A DNA stretch of 64,000 bases from Ignavibacteria bacterium (GCA_016720145.1 JADJXV010000016.1:1-64000); one strand, 5' to 3'; counted from the stretch's first letter, positions 29,138 through 41,203 are shown. The notes: generated by a model not told the origin, from the sequence alone. Numbers and translations are program-made.

Positions 29138-30070
29138 CTACATAAGGTTTTGATATAACTTATTTATTTGTTGATCTTTTAAAATTCTTAGTCCTTCTTC
29201 AGCTGTAGAGAACTTTACCCCAAGTTCAGTTTCTGCTTTTAGAGTCAATAGACCACCTTTAAGTGGTCTTTTTGCTTTTTGTGATAATTCACTTGTAAGA
29301 ATCGGTTGGATAAGCGACTCATCCAATTCAAAAATTTGAGCAATTAACTGTGCAAATTCAAAACGAGATAGCCAGTTAAATCCAGCAATATTAAATATCC
29401 CTTTCTTATGTAAATCTATGATTCTTATTAATGTAAAGGCAATGTCGTCTGTGAGGGTCGGATTAGAAATTTGGTCGGTAACTACTCGAAATGGAATGTT
29501 CTTTTTCAATTGCTTAATAACCCAGTCCACAAAATCTGAATGACTGTATGAAGAGGAGCCATAAACTACAGTAGTACGTATGATGGTTGAAATTACATCT
29601 GAAGTAAGACATACGTTTTCCGACGCAAGTTTAGATTTACCGTAATATGATATTGGGTTTGGGATATCAGTCTCAAAATAGGGACCTTTAGCTCCATCAA
29701 ATACATAATCTGTAGAAAAATGGATAAAGTGTGAACCGGTAATTTTACAAATCCGAGCAATAGTTTCAACGAGATTTACATTAATATTCCATGTTTTTTT
29801 ACGATCTATTTCACAAGAATCAACGTCAGTCACTGCGGCACAGTTAATGGTAAATGTAGGTAATGTGTTCTGAATTATTTTTGTTAGATGTTGAGATTGA
29901 TTGTAGTCGTAAGGGTAGCAAGTAATTCGATCAACTTGAACAGTAGAAGTAAATCCTGACGACAAGAGTATGAGTTTCCAATCAGTCAAGGAAAGAAAAT
30001 GTCTGATAAGTGCTTCTGCTACTTTACTGCGAGCACCTATTATGAGTATTTTGTTTGGTTCAATTTGCAT
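29138..30070 (-). CDS. RmlD-like NAD(P)-dependent sugar reductase
   Basis: A 310-aa extended short-chain dehydrogenase resembling dTDP-4-dehydrorhamnose reductase. It shows an N-terminal nucleotide site (ILIIGARSKVAEAL), FSTDYVFDGAKGPYFE, the catalytic YYGKSK and NIAGFNWLSRFEFA. The GxxGxxG pattern is degenerate, and no other rml gene is nearby. It lies 17 bp downstream of ispD, likely co-transcribed. The exact sugar substrate is uncertain. Confidence 0.8.
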   Translation of the reverse strand: MQIEPNKILIIGARSKVAEALIRHFLSLTDWKLILLSSGFTSTVQVDRITCYPYDYNQSQHLTKIIQNTLPTFTINCAAVTDVDSCEIDRKKTWNINVNLVETIARICKITGSHFIHFSTDYVFDGAKGPYFETDIPNPISYYGKSKLASENVCLTSDVISTIIRTTVVYGSSSYSHSDFVDWVIKQLKKNIPFRVVTDQISNPTLTDDIAFTLIRIIDLHKKGIFNIAGFNWLSRFEFAQLIAQIFELDESLIQPILTSELSQKAKRPLKGGLLTLKAETELGVKFSTAEEGLRILKDQQINKLYQNLM

Positions 30071-30087
30071 GATATTTGGTGTATTGA

Positions 30088-30792
30088 TTATTCATGTTGT
30101 TGGATTTTCAAGTCACTCAGTATGAGTTCTGCAAGCTTGAAGTCTAATGGAGTTGTGATTTTAATATTTGATTCTTCACCCGATATGGTAGATACCTGTA
30201 TTCCTATTGCTTCAACCAAACTTGCGTCATCGGTAGTTGACATTGAGTTTATTTGATGTTCATTATAAGCACTTACGAGTATATCACGCTTAAATCCTTG
30301 CGGTGTCTGTACTGACCGAAGAAGATTTCTGTCAAGTGTTTGTATTACAATCCCATTAGAATTCACTAACTTAATAGTTTCTTTGCAATTCAGGACAGGA
30401 ATTGCTGCCCCTGATTGAATAGCAGTAGACACTACGGTTGAAATGAGATTTTGAGAAATAAATGGGCGAACAGAATCGTGCACAAGTACTATATCTGAGG
30501 AAAGAGCTTCTGAAGTGAACAGTGCATTAGCGATAGATGTTTGACGATTATTACCACCGATTGTAATAGTTGTTACCTTGGATAAGTTGTGTAATAAAAT
30601 CAACTCTTGGTATCTATCGATCCAATTTTCAGCGACAGATAGAATCACACTTGAAATTAATGGATGAATTTCAAAAGCTTGAATTGTATGCACAATAATA
30701 GGCTTATCGTCGAGTAAAACCAGCTGTTTAGGGATTAGATTGCCGAAGCGAACACCGGAGCCTCCTGCTGGAATAATTACACTAACTTTCAT
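30088..30792 (-). CDS. 2-C-methyl-D-erythritol 4-phosphate cytidylyltransferase
   Basis: A 234-aa IspD of the MEP isoprenoid route. Signatures are PAGGSGVRFGNLIPKQ (CTP binding), VLVHDSVRPF and TPQGFKRD, with TTDDASLVE near the end. It makes CDP-ME from MEP and CTP. Co-directional with the RmlD-like gene downstream. Confidence 0.95.
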   Translation of the reverse strand: MKVSVIIPAGGSGVRFGNLIPKQLVLLDDKPIIVHTIQAFEIHPLISSVILSVAENWIDRYQELILLHNLSKVTTITIGGNNRQTSIANALFTSEALSSDIVLVHDSVRPFISQNLISTVVSTAIQSGAAIPVLNCKETIKLVNSNGIVIQTLDRNLLRSVQTPQGFKRDILVSAYNEHQINSMSTTDDASLVEAIGIQVSTISGEESNIKITTPLDFKLAELILSDLKIQQHE

Positions 30793-31212
30793 GATAAATG
30801 CAGCTTGAAGTTTATAGATTTGTAAATATCAAAGACATGACAAAGCTACGAAAAAAGGTGCAAACAATCTTGAACTATAAAAATTTGGGAATTGAACTCG
30901 AAACAAACAAAAAAGTCTTGGTTTGTGGTGAAAAAAAGTGGTAATTTTGAAGGATAATGCGCTTGTATATCATGGGAATGCTATACAATAGCTATCAAAA
31001 TTCAGTGACTAAATTTGATAATTACTAGAAATAGGGTATTGATTTCTAATTTTTGGTAATACTTGTATGGAACTTTTCTCAGATTGTAAAGGTTTAGGTT
31101 CTTGAACCTGAGTTTTGCACTAAATGATAAACAAGTAAATATAATATAAGTTTAAAAGCAGCAATTAAATTAATAATCTATCTGATTTTTTATATTTTTT
31201 GAGGAATTATTT
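30793..31212. other. divergent promoter region, about 420 bp
   Basis: Gene-free DNA between ispD (leftward) and the giant T9SS gene (rightward). Apart from the TTTTTATATT element at 31187-31196, no repeat, RNA gene or operator is recognised. Confidence 0.45.
31187..31196 (+). promoter_or_regulatory. TTTTTATATT element upstream of the giant T9SS gene
   Basis: Located 16 nt before the ATG at 31213, nearly the same spacing as at rpmF and dnaK. Role inferred from recurrence. Confidence 0.35.
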
Positions 31213-34200
31213 ATGAAAAGTGCGTCTTTATTGCTCAAGGCAATGTTTGTCGCTATTTTGTTTACAATTGGATTGAGCCAAACCCAAGCGCAGATTCAAA
31301 TTACAGTTGGGACTCAGACTCAGGCATCAACAGGGACAGCCATGTGGTCTCCGTACGATAGGTGGTACACATCTGAACATAAACAGTATTTGGTCACAGC
31401 AGCTGAGCTCAATGCTGCAGGAGCAGTACCTGGTGATATTAAAGGTCTTGCATTTAATGTAAGCTCAGTCACTGGAGCCAATGGTCTTACTAAAGGGTGG
31501 ACTTTGAAAATGAAACTTACATCTGCAACTGCATTGACAAATCCATTAGATATAAGTGGCTTGACAGAAGTAATTGCACCGGTAGATTTAACCATAGCTA
31601 CCACTGGCTGGTACCAACATGATTTTGTTTCCACAATATTCTGGGATGGAGTAAGTAATATTCTTATAGATCAATGCTATAATAATTATTTTGGTGGTGC
31701 TGATTATACTACAACTGGTGCGAATGTCTGGTGCAGTACTGTTCCTGCAGTCAATATACCAACTCATATACTTTTTACAGATGGAGCAAATTATTGCGGT
31801 CTTGGCTCGGGGAATTTTACAAATACTAACTATCGCCCACAAATGCGTTTTGAGTTTAGACCGGTTGGAGTGAAAAATACTTTTCCTAAAAGTAGCCGTA
31901 TTGTTGGAATGCCTGATAGTAGTTTATTGAGATCAAATGCAATTTATGACGGCACCAATGCCGAAGCCCCTGCAGGTTCACGCCCAGGTGTTACTTTCGG
32001 TAGCATACCTGGATTTACAACTACCTTTACTTATACGATTACAGGTCCACTACCTAGCAATACAGTTGTTTACCGCGGTCTCGATGCTGCAGGGCAGACA
32101 ACTATGACCGCCCCTGCTGGCGGTGGTAATATGTTTATTCCTAATGCAAGTGGGTTACTTGCTAATCCAAGTACTCCATTAGTAGCAAACGGAACTGGTT
32201 TTCTTAATACTGCTGTTCCTCCAAATCAAGGTGGTACGTATAGGTTGACCGTAGTTGCAACGACTACAAAAGGGACACAGAGTTTTGTTCAAACTGTTGT
32301 CAATGATTTTGTAATAGCTGTGGATAGAGATATGACTGCTGTCGGCTTATCACGTCCACTGAGTAAAAACCAACAGGTTTATTTCAAGACGAATAATATT
32401 CCAATTACTGGACAATTCAAGAATGTTGGTGTTCAACCTGTTATGTCTTATAAAGGCATTTGTGAGATTCGAAATTCAACTACCGGCGTTTTAGTTCGAC
32501 GAGATGAGGTTATTCGTACTGCAAACGGTGGTGGAATTCCACCAGGTGGAATTCTGACAGGTGTAATTGATGAATTTGATTTCCCAAGTTTTACAACAAT
32601 ACAAGCAGATTCATTCTCTATTACTATTTGTACTGAATTATTAGACCCAATCCCTGACCAACAAGCATTCAATGATTGTTATCCATTGGCTGGAGCTGCA
32701 CCATTTACATTTATAGTTAAAAATCTTATTGATTATGAAATTGTAAATATTACAAGTCCATCCAGCGGTATCTATGCCGGCCGACCTGCTACTCCGAGTG
32801 CTCAAATTGCCAACAATGGCGCATTTGCAGATCCAATTCCAGTCTTCTTAAATATCAGACTCTTACCTAATACTCCAATTATTACTAATCAGATGGTATT
32901 AGTGGAAGTACCAAACGGTATTTTCAATAAAGCTGTTGTTAGTTTTCCACCTTTTACTCCTCCTGCCGGTGGACAGTATGAAATTTGTATAAAAGCTGCC
33001 CAACAAGGTGACGAAGTACCTGCCAATGACGAAAAATGTATAACTATTACGGTAGTAGATAGGTTAGCGGGAGATTTCACGGTAGGTACAAATACAAAGC
33101 CTGGAGTACCAGGATTCCCTACAATTCAAGCTGCTGTGGATGCTCTCTACCAGCGAGGCGTACGTGCGAACGTTCGATTCTTACTTACTGATCCATTCTA
33201 TGCTGTTGGGAATACTTCAAGCATTGGGACACCTGCTCTAGATCTTTCCTCAAATATTATAGGAATTGGACCCAATAGCTCGGTAACTTGGATTGCCGAT
33301 CCACAATCAACCGGCCTTTCAAAAGCCGGAGTTACTATTCAATTAAACAGTTCAAATGGTATCGGTGTTTATTTGGGTCAAAATTCTTTTCCTGCAAACT
33401 TCAATGCAGTTCAACTAGAATTCCCAAATAAAGAAAATGCGAATTCTCCTGGATATATGGAGTTTGATGGCGGAGCACAAAAATCTTTGAAATTCCAATT
33501 GCGTACTTTTGCAAATCGTCGTGCGGTGTTTTATGTAGGCAAAAGAGCATATAACAATACCATCAAAAATTGTATCATCGAATTGGACGCTAATACTCCT
33601 GAGCTGGATTTCTGGAGCACAATTCCAGGTGTAACTATAGAATCAAATGCCTTTAAATTTGGTGCTGACTCTTCCGGATTCGGTGCTAACTTTAGTACAT
33701 TTACCGCCGGTATTTTCCAACGTAACATGCCGCCTGCTAATGAATTCGGTAATAATCGAGAAGGTTTAGATACAGGTATAGTACTGAATAATGTAACGTA
33801 CTACGGCAATAAAGCGAATAAATTCATTGGTAATGAAATTCGTGGATTTGCTTATGGTATAGCAAGTATCGGTATCGGTACACTCAAGAAGAACAATAAG
33901 TTAACCCGCTATTACAACAGCGGAACAGAAATTCGTGACAACATGATATCGAATGTCCGTCGCGCAGGTGTGTTTTTTGGGTTATGAAGATGGCGCTATC
34001 GTAACTGGTAACAAAATCTTTTCAGTCGGTCTGCTCGCAACCGGCAAAACAGGCGAAGCCAACGGTATCGAAGTAGGTGGTCAGCAAAATAATTTATCTA
34101 ACATTGGCTTCAACAATATCAATTGTGAAATTGGTCGCAACGAAATCAATGGTGTTACATCTGATGTATTTGCACGTGGTGTGAAAGTACAGCAAAGTCT

Positions 34201-36921
34201 GAATGATTTATCATCAGTCGTACCACCTCCGGGAGATTATTTACAGCCTGGTGTACCTGAGAATATGAATATTCATAGCAACATGATATGGGGAATATCG
34301 CGTACCAATGCAGGTGCAAGCCGAGCAGGTATTCATTTATTTACCGATCGCAATGGCGCAGCAGGAATTACGGGCTTAACCACAGCAAGAATATCTACGT
34401 ACTTTACCCGCAATGATCAAATTGCCAACAATACAATCATGATGGCTAATGATAATATCAGCAATAGTGGTGGCGTAGTCGGAATTGCAGTGCAACACGG
34501 TAAGTTTACCACTCTTATGAATAATGCAATAGCGATGACCGGCACGAATACAACAGCTGATATCGCAGGTGGCTATCCACATTCAGCTCTCTTCTACCAA
34601 GGTTTACATCCAAAATACATGGGTGGATTGGTAGCAGATCGTAATGCATACTGGTCACCTAATGCAGCAGCGGTTCGCTTCGTCGAAGTCGACACGATCA
34701 GCCAAACATTACTTGCCGGCTATCAAGATGAATATCAAACACTTGCTCAATGGAGAGCATGGACAAAGCAAGATCTCAACAGTTTGATTGGTAACTGGAC
34801 AGGTGATTATGTCACTAGTGGTGTAGCGCCGATTCAATACCTTCGTATCAAAACGAATCCATCTCCAACCGGTTCAATACTGAACAATCGCGGTACACGA
34901 ATCGCTAATGTAACCTCAGATGTCGATGGTCAAGCACGCGGCTCAGCCGGTCAAGCGTATGACATCGGTGCTGATGAATTCAATGGCGTATCGTATGTCA
35001 ATGATGTAGAAGTGACAACAATCTTAACTCCACGTTCGTACCGCTCGGGTGCTTCACAAGTGAACTTTGCCGATGCAGAACACTTAATGGTAGATAATAC
35101 TGTAAAAGTCATTGCACGCCTTCGCAATAATGGCAGTATCTCACAAGTAGTGAATGTAGTCGGTGAATATACACTTGAGAATGTGGCATCAAGCGGAAAT
35201 TCATTGCCAAGCTATTCTTCATTTAATGGTTTAAGCAATGTAGTTGTTCAAATCGCTGCCGGTGAATCAAAAGATGTTGATTTAGGAACATTAAATCCAC
35301 AATCATTATCTCAGCTTACAGGCTATACGACTCCAATCTGGATGCAAAAACAAGTAGATGCATCAATGCGCACCAATGTAACACCACGTTACAGAATTCA
35401 AGCGCGTATTACAACTCCTGATGAGAACTTCGGCAATAATTCCGATGCAATGGATGCACGCTTCTATATCCGACGTTCAAATATCAAGATGATGACCAAC
35501 TGAGTTGGTAAATCCTACGATCATACGAATACACTGAATGTAACAAACGATCCACTTTATGCACGCAACACAATAGCTCGCCTCAATTCAGACAGCTTGA
35601 AACGCGGCTTGGATGCAATCGGCTTCTATAGTGGCTTGAAAACAGGAATCGCACTTTCAGATATCAATTATGATATCATAGACCGCGATGGCTGGGAACC
35701 ACGATCAGTAGATTCACATGGTACAGAACACTCGTTTGGTCAGAAGACAACACCGGCATGAGCCGCTTCGAGCGAGATAACATTCGTGATTTCGTTGCAG
35801 CAAGCAATGTAGTAGGTTCTAAGAAGAACTTCGTACTTGGTAGCCAAGAAATCGTTAAAACGCATGTCGGTATGAATGCACTAAATGACGAGTATTTCCC
35901 ACGCTATACATTACGTAGTCAACGCGGTAAATCGACGGCAGTAATCCCAACCGTGATCACAACACCGGTAGCAGCCGGCTATGCAATGCCTCCGATTGTC
36001 GCTCCATTCCGCTCTGATGTGGTTGGTATGACCATCGAAAAGAATCTCACAGAGAATATCAAAGCAACAGGATTTGTTAATGGTGCATGGACCGATCCAC
36101 TACCATTACCTGCACTTATGAGTGTCTATGTCGATGGCTTTACACAAGGCTTGGGACGTCCGGCATTCAGATATACAACACGCGATGCAAACGTAGCTGA
36201 CACAGCAATGGGAATCACGGTTACAGGTTCAGGTACAAACATCGTCCACTTAGGTGTTGACTGGCGCCACTATGGCAAATCAACCCAAAATAATGGTATC
36301 GATCGTGTACTTCGCGGAATATTAGACTTCTTTGATGTAAACGACGGCACAGTAGTACCGGTAGAATTAGCCGACTTTGATGCAAAAGCAGCCGGTAAGA
36401 GTGTGAATGTGTACTGGAGCACCGCAAGTGAATCAAACAGCGGTTGGTTCGAAGTAGAGCGTAAACAAGCAGGTAGCGAGTTTACGAATATTGCGACCGT
36501 ACCTGCAGCCGGAACCAGCACAAGCATCCTCAACTATGGTATCAAAGATGAGAATGTACAAAGCAGCACAGTCTATACCTATCGCTTGAGAAATGTAGAC
36601 CGTGACGGTAAATCAGGCTATTCGTATGAAGTAGAAGTATCCGTCGGTGGAGAATCTACGACATTAAGCTTAGGTAATACAACTCCAAGTCCAATCAATA
36701 ATTCAAGTACAGTGACCTACAGCTTGAGCGTTGGTGGTGAAGTAGCACTGAACTTATATGATATGATGGGACGCTTAGTCCAAAACGTTGATAATGGAAA
36801 CCGCAATGCAGGCACATATCCTGCAACCATCAACAGCAATGGACTCAGCAGTGGCATGTATCAGTTAGTACTTAAAGTAGGAAGTGAAACAACTACCCGC
36901 TTGGTACAGATAGTAAAATAA
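31213..36921 (+). CDS. giant T9SS surface protein with beta-helix region (frameshifted)
   Basis: About 1,900 aa when three breaks are bridged: one extra base in the T6G3 run at 33973-33981, an in-frame TGA at 35501-35503 (MMTN-stop-VGKSYD), and one missing base near 35715-35717 (then WYRTLVWSEDNTGMSRF). A signal peptide (about 1-27, ending TQAQ) is followed by beta-rich domains, a right-handed beta-helix-like region (repeated N-N-x-I motifs such as NNTIKNCI, GNEIRGF, IRDNMISN; about residues 640-1150), a fibronectin-like part (VYWSTASESNSGWFEVER) and a T9SS sorting domain (YDMMGRLVQNV...RLVQIVK). Probable adhesin or S-layer-like protein; no enzyme motif is seen. Codon use shifts after about 33.8 kb (more C/G at third positions), which may mark a recombined or better-expressed 3' part. 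Confidence 0.8.
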
Positions 36922-36949
36922 TCATACGTTACGTATGATGGACAATGTC

Positions 36950-36980
36950 GCCGCCCTTTGGAGTATATCCAAAGGGCGGC
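36950..36980 (+). terminator. hairpin after the giant T9SS gene
   Basis: GCCGCCCTTTGGA - GTATA - TCCAAAGGGCGGC, a perfect 13-bp stem 28 bp after the stop, followed by TGACGTTTT. A smaller palindrome (ATCATACG TTA CGTATGAT) lies just before it. Likely transcription stop. Confidence 0.75.
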
Positions 36981-37213
36981 TGACGTTTTAGAGGAGAATG
37001 TACCAAATTAAGATTTATACTGCCATCTATTGCGAATACTTGACTAGCTACTGCCATCATTGTTGTCAATTCTGCCGCTGAAATTGCCATATTTTCATAA
37101 AAAAGGCCATTATATACATAAAAATATAGTTGGCATATATATCGTATAAAGCCAAAATGCAATTGCAAAATTTTTAATAAATTATATTCCTCCACTATTA
37201 AAGGAAAATTAAA

Positions 37214-37651
37214 ATGACAATGTTGAAATTTGAACCCTTTCGCGGCTTTGATTCGCTCTCCCGACGAATGAATGATTTTGTTGGTGAAATTGAAAAAGGT
37301 GTTCGTTTCGAAATAGGGGACTTCTCGCCGAGAGTCGATATTTCCGAAGATGATAAGAATATCTACCTACATGCAGAGCTCCCGGGAATTGCTAAAGATG
37401 ATGTAAAAGTATCAGTTACTGAAGAACGCATGCTAACCCTTAAAGGTGAAAAAAGGCGTGTTGTTACTGATGAAAATATAAATTATGTTCGAGTTGAACG
37501 CAACTATGGCAACTTTGTGCGTTCCTTCAGCTTACCAGAAAATGTTCAATTTGATGCAGTTCAAGCTAAGTTTGAACATGGAATATTGGAAGTGATTCTC
37601 CCCAAAATAGAACCACAACTACCCAAAGAAGTAAATGTCGAGATTAAATAA
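37214..37651 (+). CDS. Hsp20 / alpha-crystallin small heat shock protein
   Basis: A 145-aa small heat shock protein with the alpha-crystallin domain (PRVDISEDDKNIYLHAELPG to KFEHGILEVILPK). It holds unfolding proteins for refolding by DnaK. It lies 126 bp upstream of dnaK in the same direction, so the pair forms a heat-shock locus. An AAAGGAAA ribosome site precedes the ATG. No CIRCE element is visible. Confidence 0.95.
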   Translation: MTMLKFEPFRGFDSLSRRMNDFVGEIEKGVRFEIGDFSPRVDISEDDKNIYLHAELPGIAKDDVKVSVTEERMLTLKGEKRRVVTDENINYVRVERNYGNFVRSFSLPENVQFDAVQAKFEHGILEVILPKIEPQLPKEVNVEIK

Positions 37652-37750
37652 CTCGAGGGCTTTCAAAATGACTACCTAAAACTGCAGGAAGTCGCCTGCT
37701 TATAACATCGAATTCCTGCTTTATTATTTCGTAAATGATAGTATTATAAT

Positions 37751-37760
37751 TTTTTATATT
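37751..37760 (+). promoter_or_regulatory. TTTTTATATT element upstream of dnaK
   Basis: Located 17 nt before the dnaK ATG at 37778, the same spacing as at rpmF. Role inferred from recurrence. Confidence 0.35.
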
Positions 37761-37777
37761 AATTAAAGGTGTTTAGT

Positions 37778-39647
37778 ATGAGCAAAACAATTGGAATTGA
37801 CTTAGGAACCACGAATTCGTGCGTTTCAGTGATGGAGGCCGGTACTCCTGTCGTAATAGCAAATAGTGAGGGTGTCAGAACGACTCCTTCCGTAGTCGGC
37901 TTCTCGAAAAATGGCGAAAGATTAGTGGGTCAGTCAGCAAAGAGACAGTCTGTTACGAACCCGAAAAATACTGTGTATTCAATTAAAAGGTTCATGGGGA
38001 GAAGATTTAATGAAGTCGGCGAAGAAGCAAAAATGGTGCCCTACAGTATCGATTCATCAGATGACGGAAATGCTGTTCGAGTCGATATCGATGGACGATC
38101 GTACTCTCCACAAGAGATATCAGCAATGATTCTACAAAAAATGAAGCAAACTGCAGAAGATTACTTGGGACAAAAAGTAACAGATGCAGTAATTACTGTC
38201 CCGGCATATTTTAACGATGCACAACGCCAAGCAACAAAGGATGCCGGCGAAATAGCAGGCCTGAACGTAAAGAGAATTATTAATGAACCAACAGCAGCTG
38301 CTCTTGCATACGGACTCGATAAAAAAGGAATCAACCAAACAATTGCAGTGTATGACTTAGGTGGCGGTACGTTTGACGTATCTATCCTCGAACTTGGTGA
38401 CGGAGTGTTCCAAGTAAAGTCAACGAACGGCGACACACATCTTGGGGGTGACAACTTCGACCAACGAATGATTGACTACTTGGCTGACGAATTCTACAAA
38501 CAAGAAAAAATTGACCTACGAAAAGACCCAATGGCCCTACAAAGACTCCGAGAAGCTGGGGAAAAAGCAAAAATTGAACTTTCTCAAATGCTTCAGTCTG
38601 ATGTAAACTTACCTTTTATAACTGCAACAGCCGACGGAGCAAAGCACTTAAATATCTCCATTTCACGTGCAAAATTTGAATCATTGTGTGCTGATTTGTT
38701 CGAAAAAACACTCAAACCATGCGAAAATGCTATTCGAGACGCAAAAATTAACCCAAGCCAAATTGATGAAGTAATACTCGTTGGAGGCTCTACCCGTATT
38801 CCGAAAATTCAGGAACTTGTCAAGAACTTCTTCGGTAAAGAACCTTCTAAAGGAGTGAATCCTGATGAAGTAGTAGCCGTTGGCGCTGCTATCCAAGGTG
38901 GCGTGCTCACCGGAGATGTAACAGACGTGCTTTTGCTTGACGTAACTCCATTAACCCTTGGAATTGAAACACTTGGCGGAGTGATGACCCCAATGATTAC
39001 AGCAAATACAACTATCCCAACTAAGAAGTCTGAAACGTATTCAACAGCCGCTGACCAGCAAACATCAGTCGAAATCAATATCTTACAAGGTGAACGCCCA
39101 ATGGCACGCGACAATCGCTCGCTCGGACGATTCCACCTCGACGGAATTCCACCCGCACCTCGTGGCGTGCCACAAGTCGAGGTGACCTTTGATATCGATG
39201 CTAATGGTATTCTCCATGTCGCTGCGAAAGACAGAGCGTCCGGAAAAGAACAAAACATCCGTATCACAGCCTCAAGCGGACTCGACAAATCAGAAATCGA
39301 AAAAATGCGCCGCGAAGCTCAGGAAAATGCCTCGGAAGACAAAAAACGTAAAGAGGAAATTGAGCAACGCAACCAAGCAGATAACCTGATCTATTCTACT
39401 GATAAACAAATTAAAGACTTAGGCGATAAAATTCCTGCAGACCACCTTACAAAGATCGAAGCCGCGAAAGAACGCCTCGCCGACGCAATCAAGAATAATC
39501 CATCCGATATCCGCGCAGCGACCGATGCTCTCAATACTGCATGGAGCGATGCATCAACCCAAATGTACTCACAAGCAGGCGCAGCTCCGGGTGACGGACA
39601 GCCTGGCAATGATGGTCAACGATTATACTATCGTCGATGAGAAGTAA
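37778..39647 (+). CDS. molecular chaperone DnaK (Hsp70)
   Basis: Starts MSKTIGIDLGTTNSCVSVME at 37778 with AAAGGTG upstream; an in-frame ATG 9 bp earlier is less likely. It holds the full ATPase domain (YDLGGGTFDVSI, VGGSTRIPKIQ), the linker DVLLLDVTPLTLGIE, the substrate-binding domain and the helical lid. In the supplied frame it ends GNDGQRLYYRR at 39640. Removing one G from the GG at 39614-39615 instead gives NDVNDYTIVDEK, ending at 39647, the acidic tail expected for DnaK. I therefore extend the gene to 39647. No grpE or dnaJ is seen nearby. Confidence 0.95.
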
Positions 39648-39749
39648 ATTCTCATTTTCTTGAACGGGAAGTTGGGGTACCGTTCTGCAAACTCCATAGA
39701 AACGTTTGCGGACACCCTTGCCGACCAACCGTATTGAAGGAAACTACCC

Positions 39750-39789
39750 TAAGCGGCCATTATTTATAAAGATAATGCCCGCTTTTTTT
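39750..39789 (+). terminator. intrinsic terminator after dnaK
   Basis: AAGCGGCCATTAT and ATAATGCCCGCTT arms (one mismatch) followed by TTTTTT. Confidence 0.8.
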
Positions 39790-39842
39790 GTTAATTTTAC
39801 ACCGAATGACATGTTTTTCTTTCAATCCGCTCTCAAATTCAC

Positions 39843-41153
39843 ATGACAAACATTCCTTCTACCCGCGCTGAACGTGTCGGTTGGTACACATACGACTGGG
39901 CGAATTCAGCTTTCTCCGCCACCGTTATTGCTGTATTCATCGGACCGTATTTAACAGATATTGCTCATTCGGCTGCCGATGCTGATGGCTTTATTCATCC
40001 TGTCGGTATAGCCGTCAAAGCTGCCTCGTACTTCCCGTATTTGATTTCACTCTCGGTATTTCTCCAGGTTTTCTTTTTGCCTGTGCTAGGCGCGATTGCC
40101 GATTATTCCCATCTCAAAAAACAGTTCCTCGCCGGCTTTGCGTATCTTGGCGCATTCTCTACGATGGGATTATACTTTCTTGAAGGCAGCAATTACGTTC
40201 TCGGCGGCATCCTCTTTGTTCTCGCCAATCTCAGCTTCGGCGCATCGATCGTCTTCTACAACGCCTATCTCAGCGAAATCTCTCCACCGGAAAAGCGCGA
40301 TGCAGTGTCCTCAATCGGTTGGGGAATGGGATATCTCGGCGGTGGGATTTTACTTGCGCTCAATCTCTTTTTATTCTCCAAAGCGGCCGATTTTGGTATT
40401 TCCAAAGGACATGCCGTACGGATTTCCCTTTCATCAGCCGGTCTGTGGTGGGCAATTTTTACCCTTGTTCCGCTCGTTACACTCAAATCCCGGCAGGCGG
40501 TCAAGCATTTGAAAGAAGGTCAATTCCTTCTCTCGGTGGGATTTAAGCAGCTATTTCATACGATCAAATCTGCGAAGAAATATCCGCAAACGATGCTCTT
40601 TTTAGGCGCATACCTACTCTACAATGATGGCGTGCAAACGGCAATGAGCATGGCGGCGACTTTCGGGCAAGAAGAACTCCACCTCGGACTCGATGTACTG
40701 ACGACAGTGATTCTCATGGTGCAGTTCGTGGCGTTCTTTGGTGCGTTATTTTTTAATTATATCGCCAAAATTACATCCGGCAAAACCTCCATCATACTCA
40801 CTCTCGTGATATGGATTGCTACACTCGTATATGCACATAGTTTCCTTCATACCGAAGGGCAATTCTACATCCTCGGGGCTGCCATTGCACTCGTCCTGGG
40901 CGGGAGCCAGGCGCTGAGTCGGTCGGTATTCTCGCTCATGATACCGAAAGGGAGTGAATCTGAATACTTTAGTCTCTACGAAATCAGCGAACGTGGCACG
41001 AGTTGGTTCGGACCGCTGCTCTTTGGTCTTGCAATTCAATTTACAGGCAGTTACCGTATCGCTATCGTATCCTTAGTGGTGTTTTTTGTGCTTGGACTTG
41101 GGCTTTTGTCCCGTGTCAATGTGGCAAAAGCGCAGGCAGAAGCCGGAAATTAA
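39843..41153 (+). CDS. MFS transporter, UMF1 / Atg22-like
   Basis: A 436-aa protein with about 12 transmembrane helices. It opens with the family motif GWYTYDWANSAFSATVIAVF and contains SEISPPEKRDAVSSIGWGMGYLGGG, which marks the UMF1 (Atg22-like) branch of the major facilitator superfamily (given here as EKRDAVSSIGWGMGYLGG). The fungal relative exports amino acids from vacuoles; bacterial substrates are not known. Its base composition is richer in G/C than the upstream dnaK gene. It is a single gene. Confidence 0.88.
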   Translation: MTNIPSTRAERVGWYTYDWANSAFSATVIAVFIGPYLTDIAHSAADADGFIHPVGIAVKAASYFPYLISLSVFLQVFFLPVLGAIADYSHLKKQFLAGFAYLGAFSTMGLYFLEGSNYVLGGILFVLANLSFGASIVFYNAYLSEISPPEKRDAVSSIGWGMGYLGGGILLALNLFLFSKAADFGISKGHAVRISLSSAGLWWAIFTLVPLVTLKSRQAVKHLKEGQFLLSVGFKQLFHTIKSAKKYPQTMLFLGAYLLYNDGVQTAMSMAATFGQEELHLGLDVLTTVILMVQFVAFFGALFFNYIAKITSGKTSIILTLVIWIATLVYAHSFLHTEGQFYILGAAIALVLGGSQALSRSVFSLMIPKGSESEYFSLYEISERGTSWFGPLLFGLAIQFTGSYRIAIVSLVVFFVLGLGLLSRVNVAKAQAEAGN

Positions 41154-41203
41154 CCCAAGTCATCTCTTATAAGTCTTTTATTAAATAGTAGTACGGAGAT
41201 TTC

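Noticed and set aside
36929..37195. 88-aa minus-strand frame
   Set aside because: Its end is the terminator hairpin of the giant T9SS gene, and the rest is AT-rich promoter DNA of hsp20.
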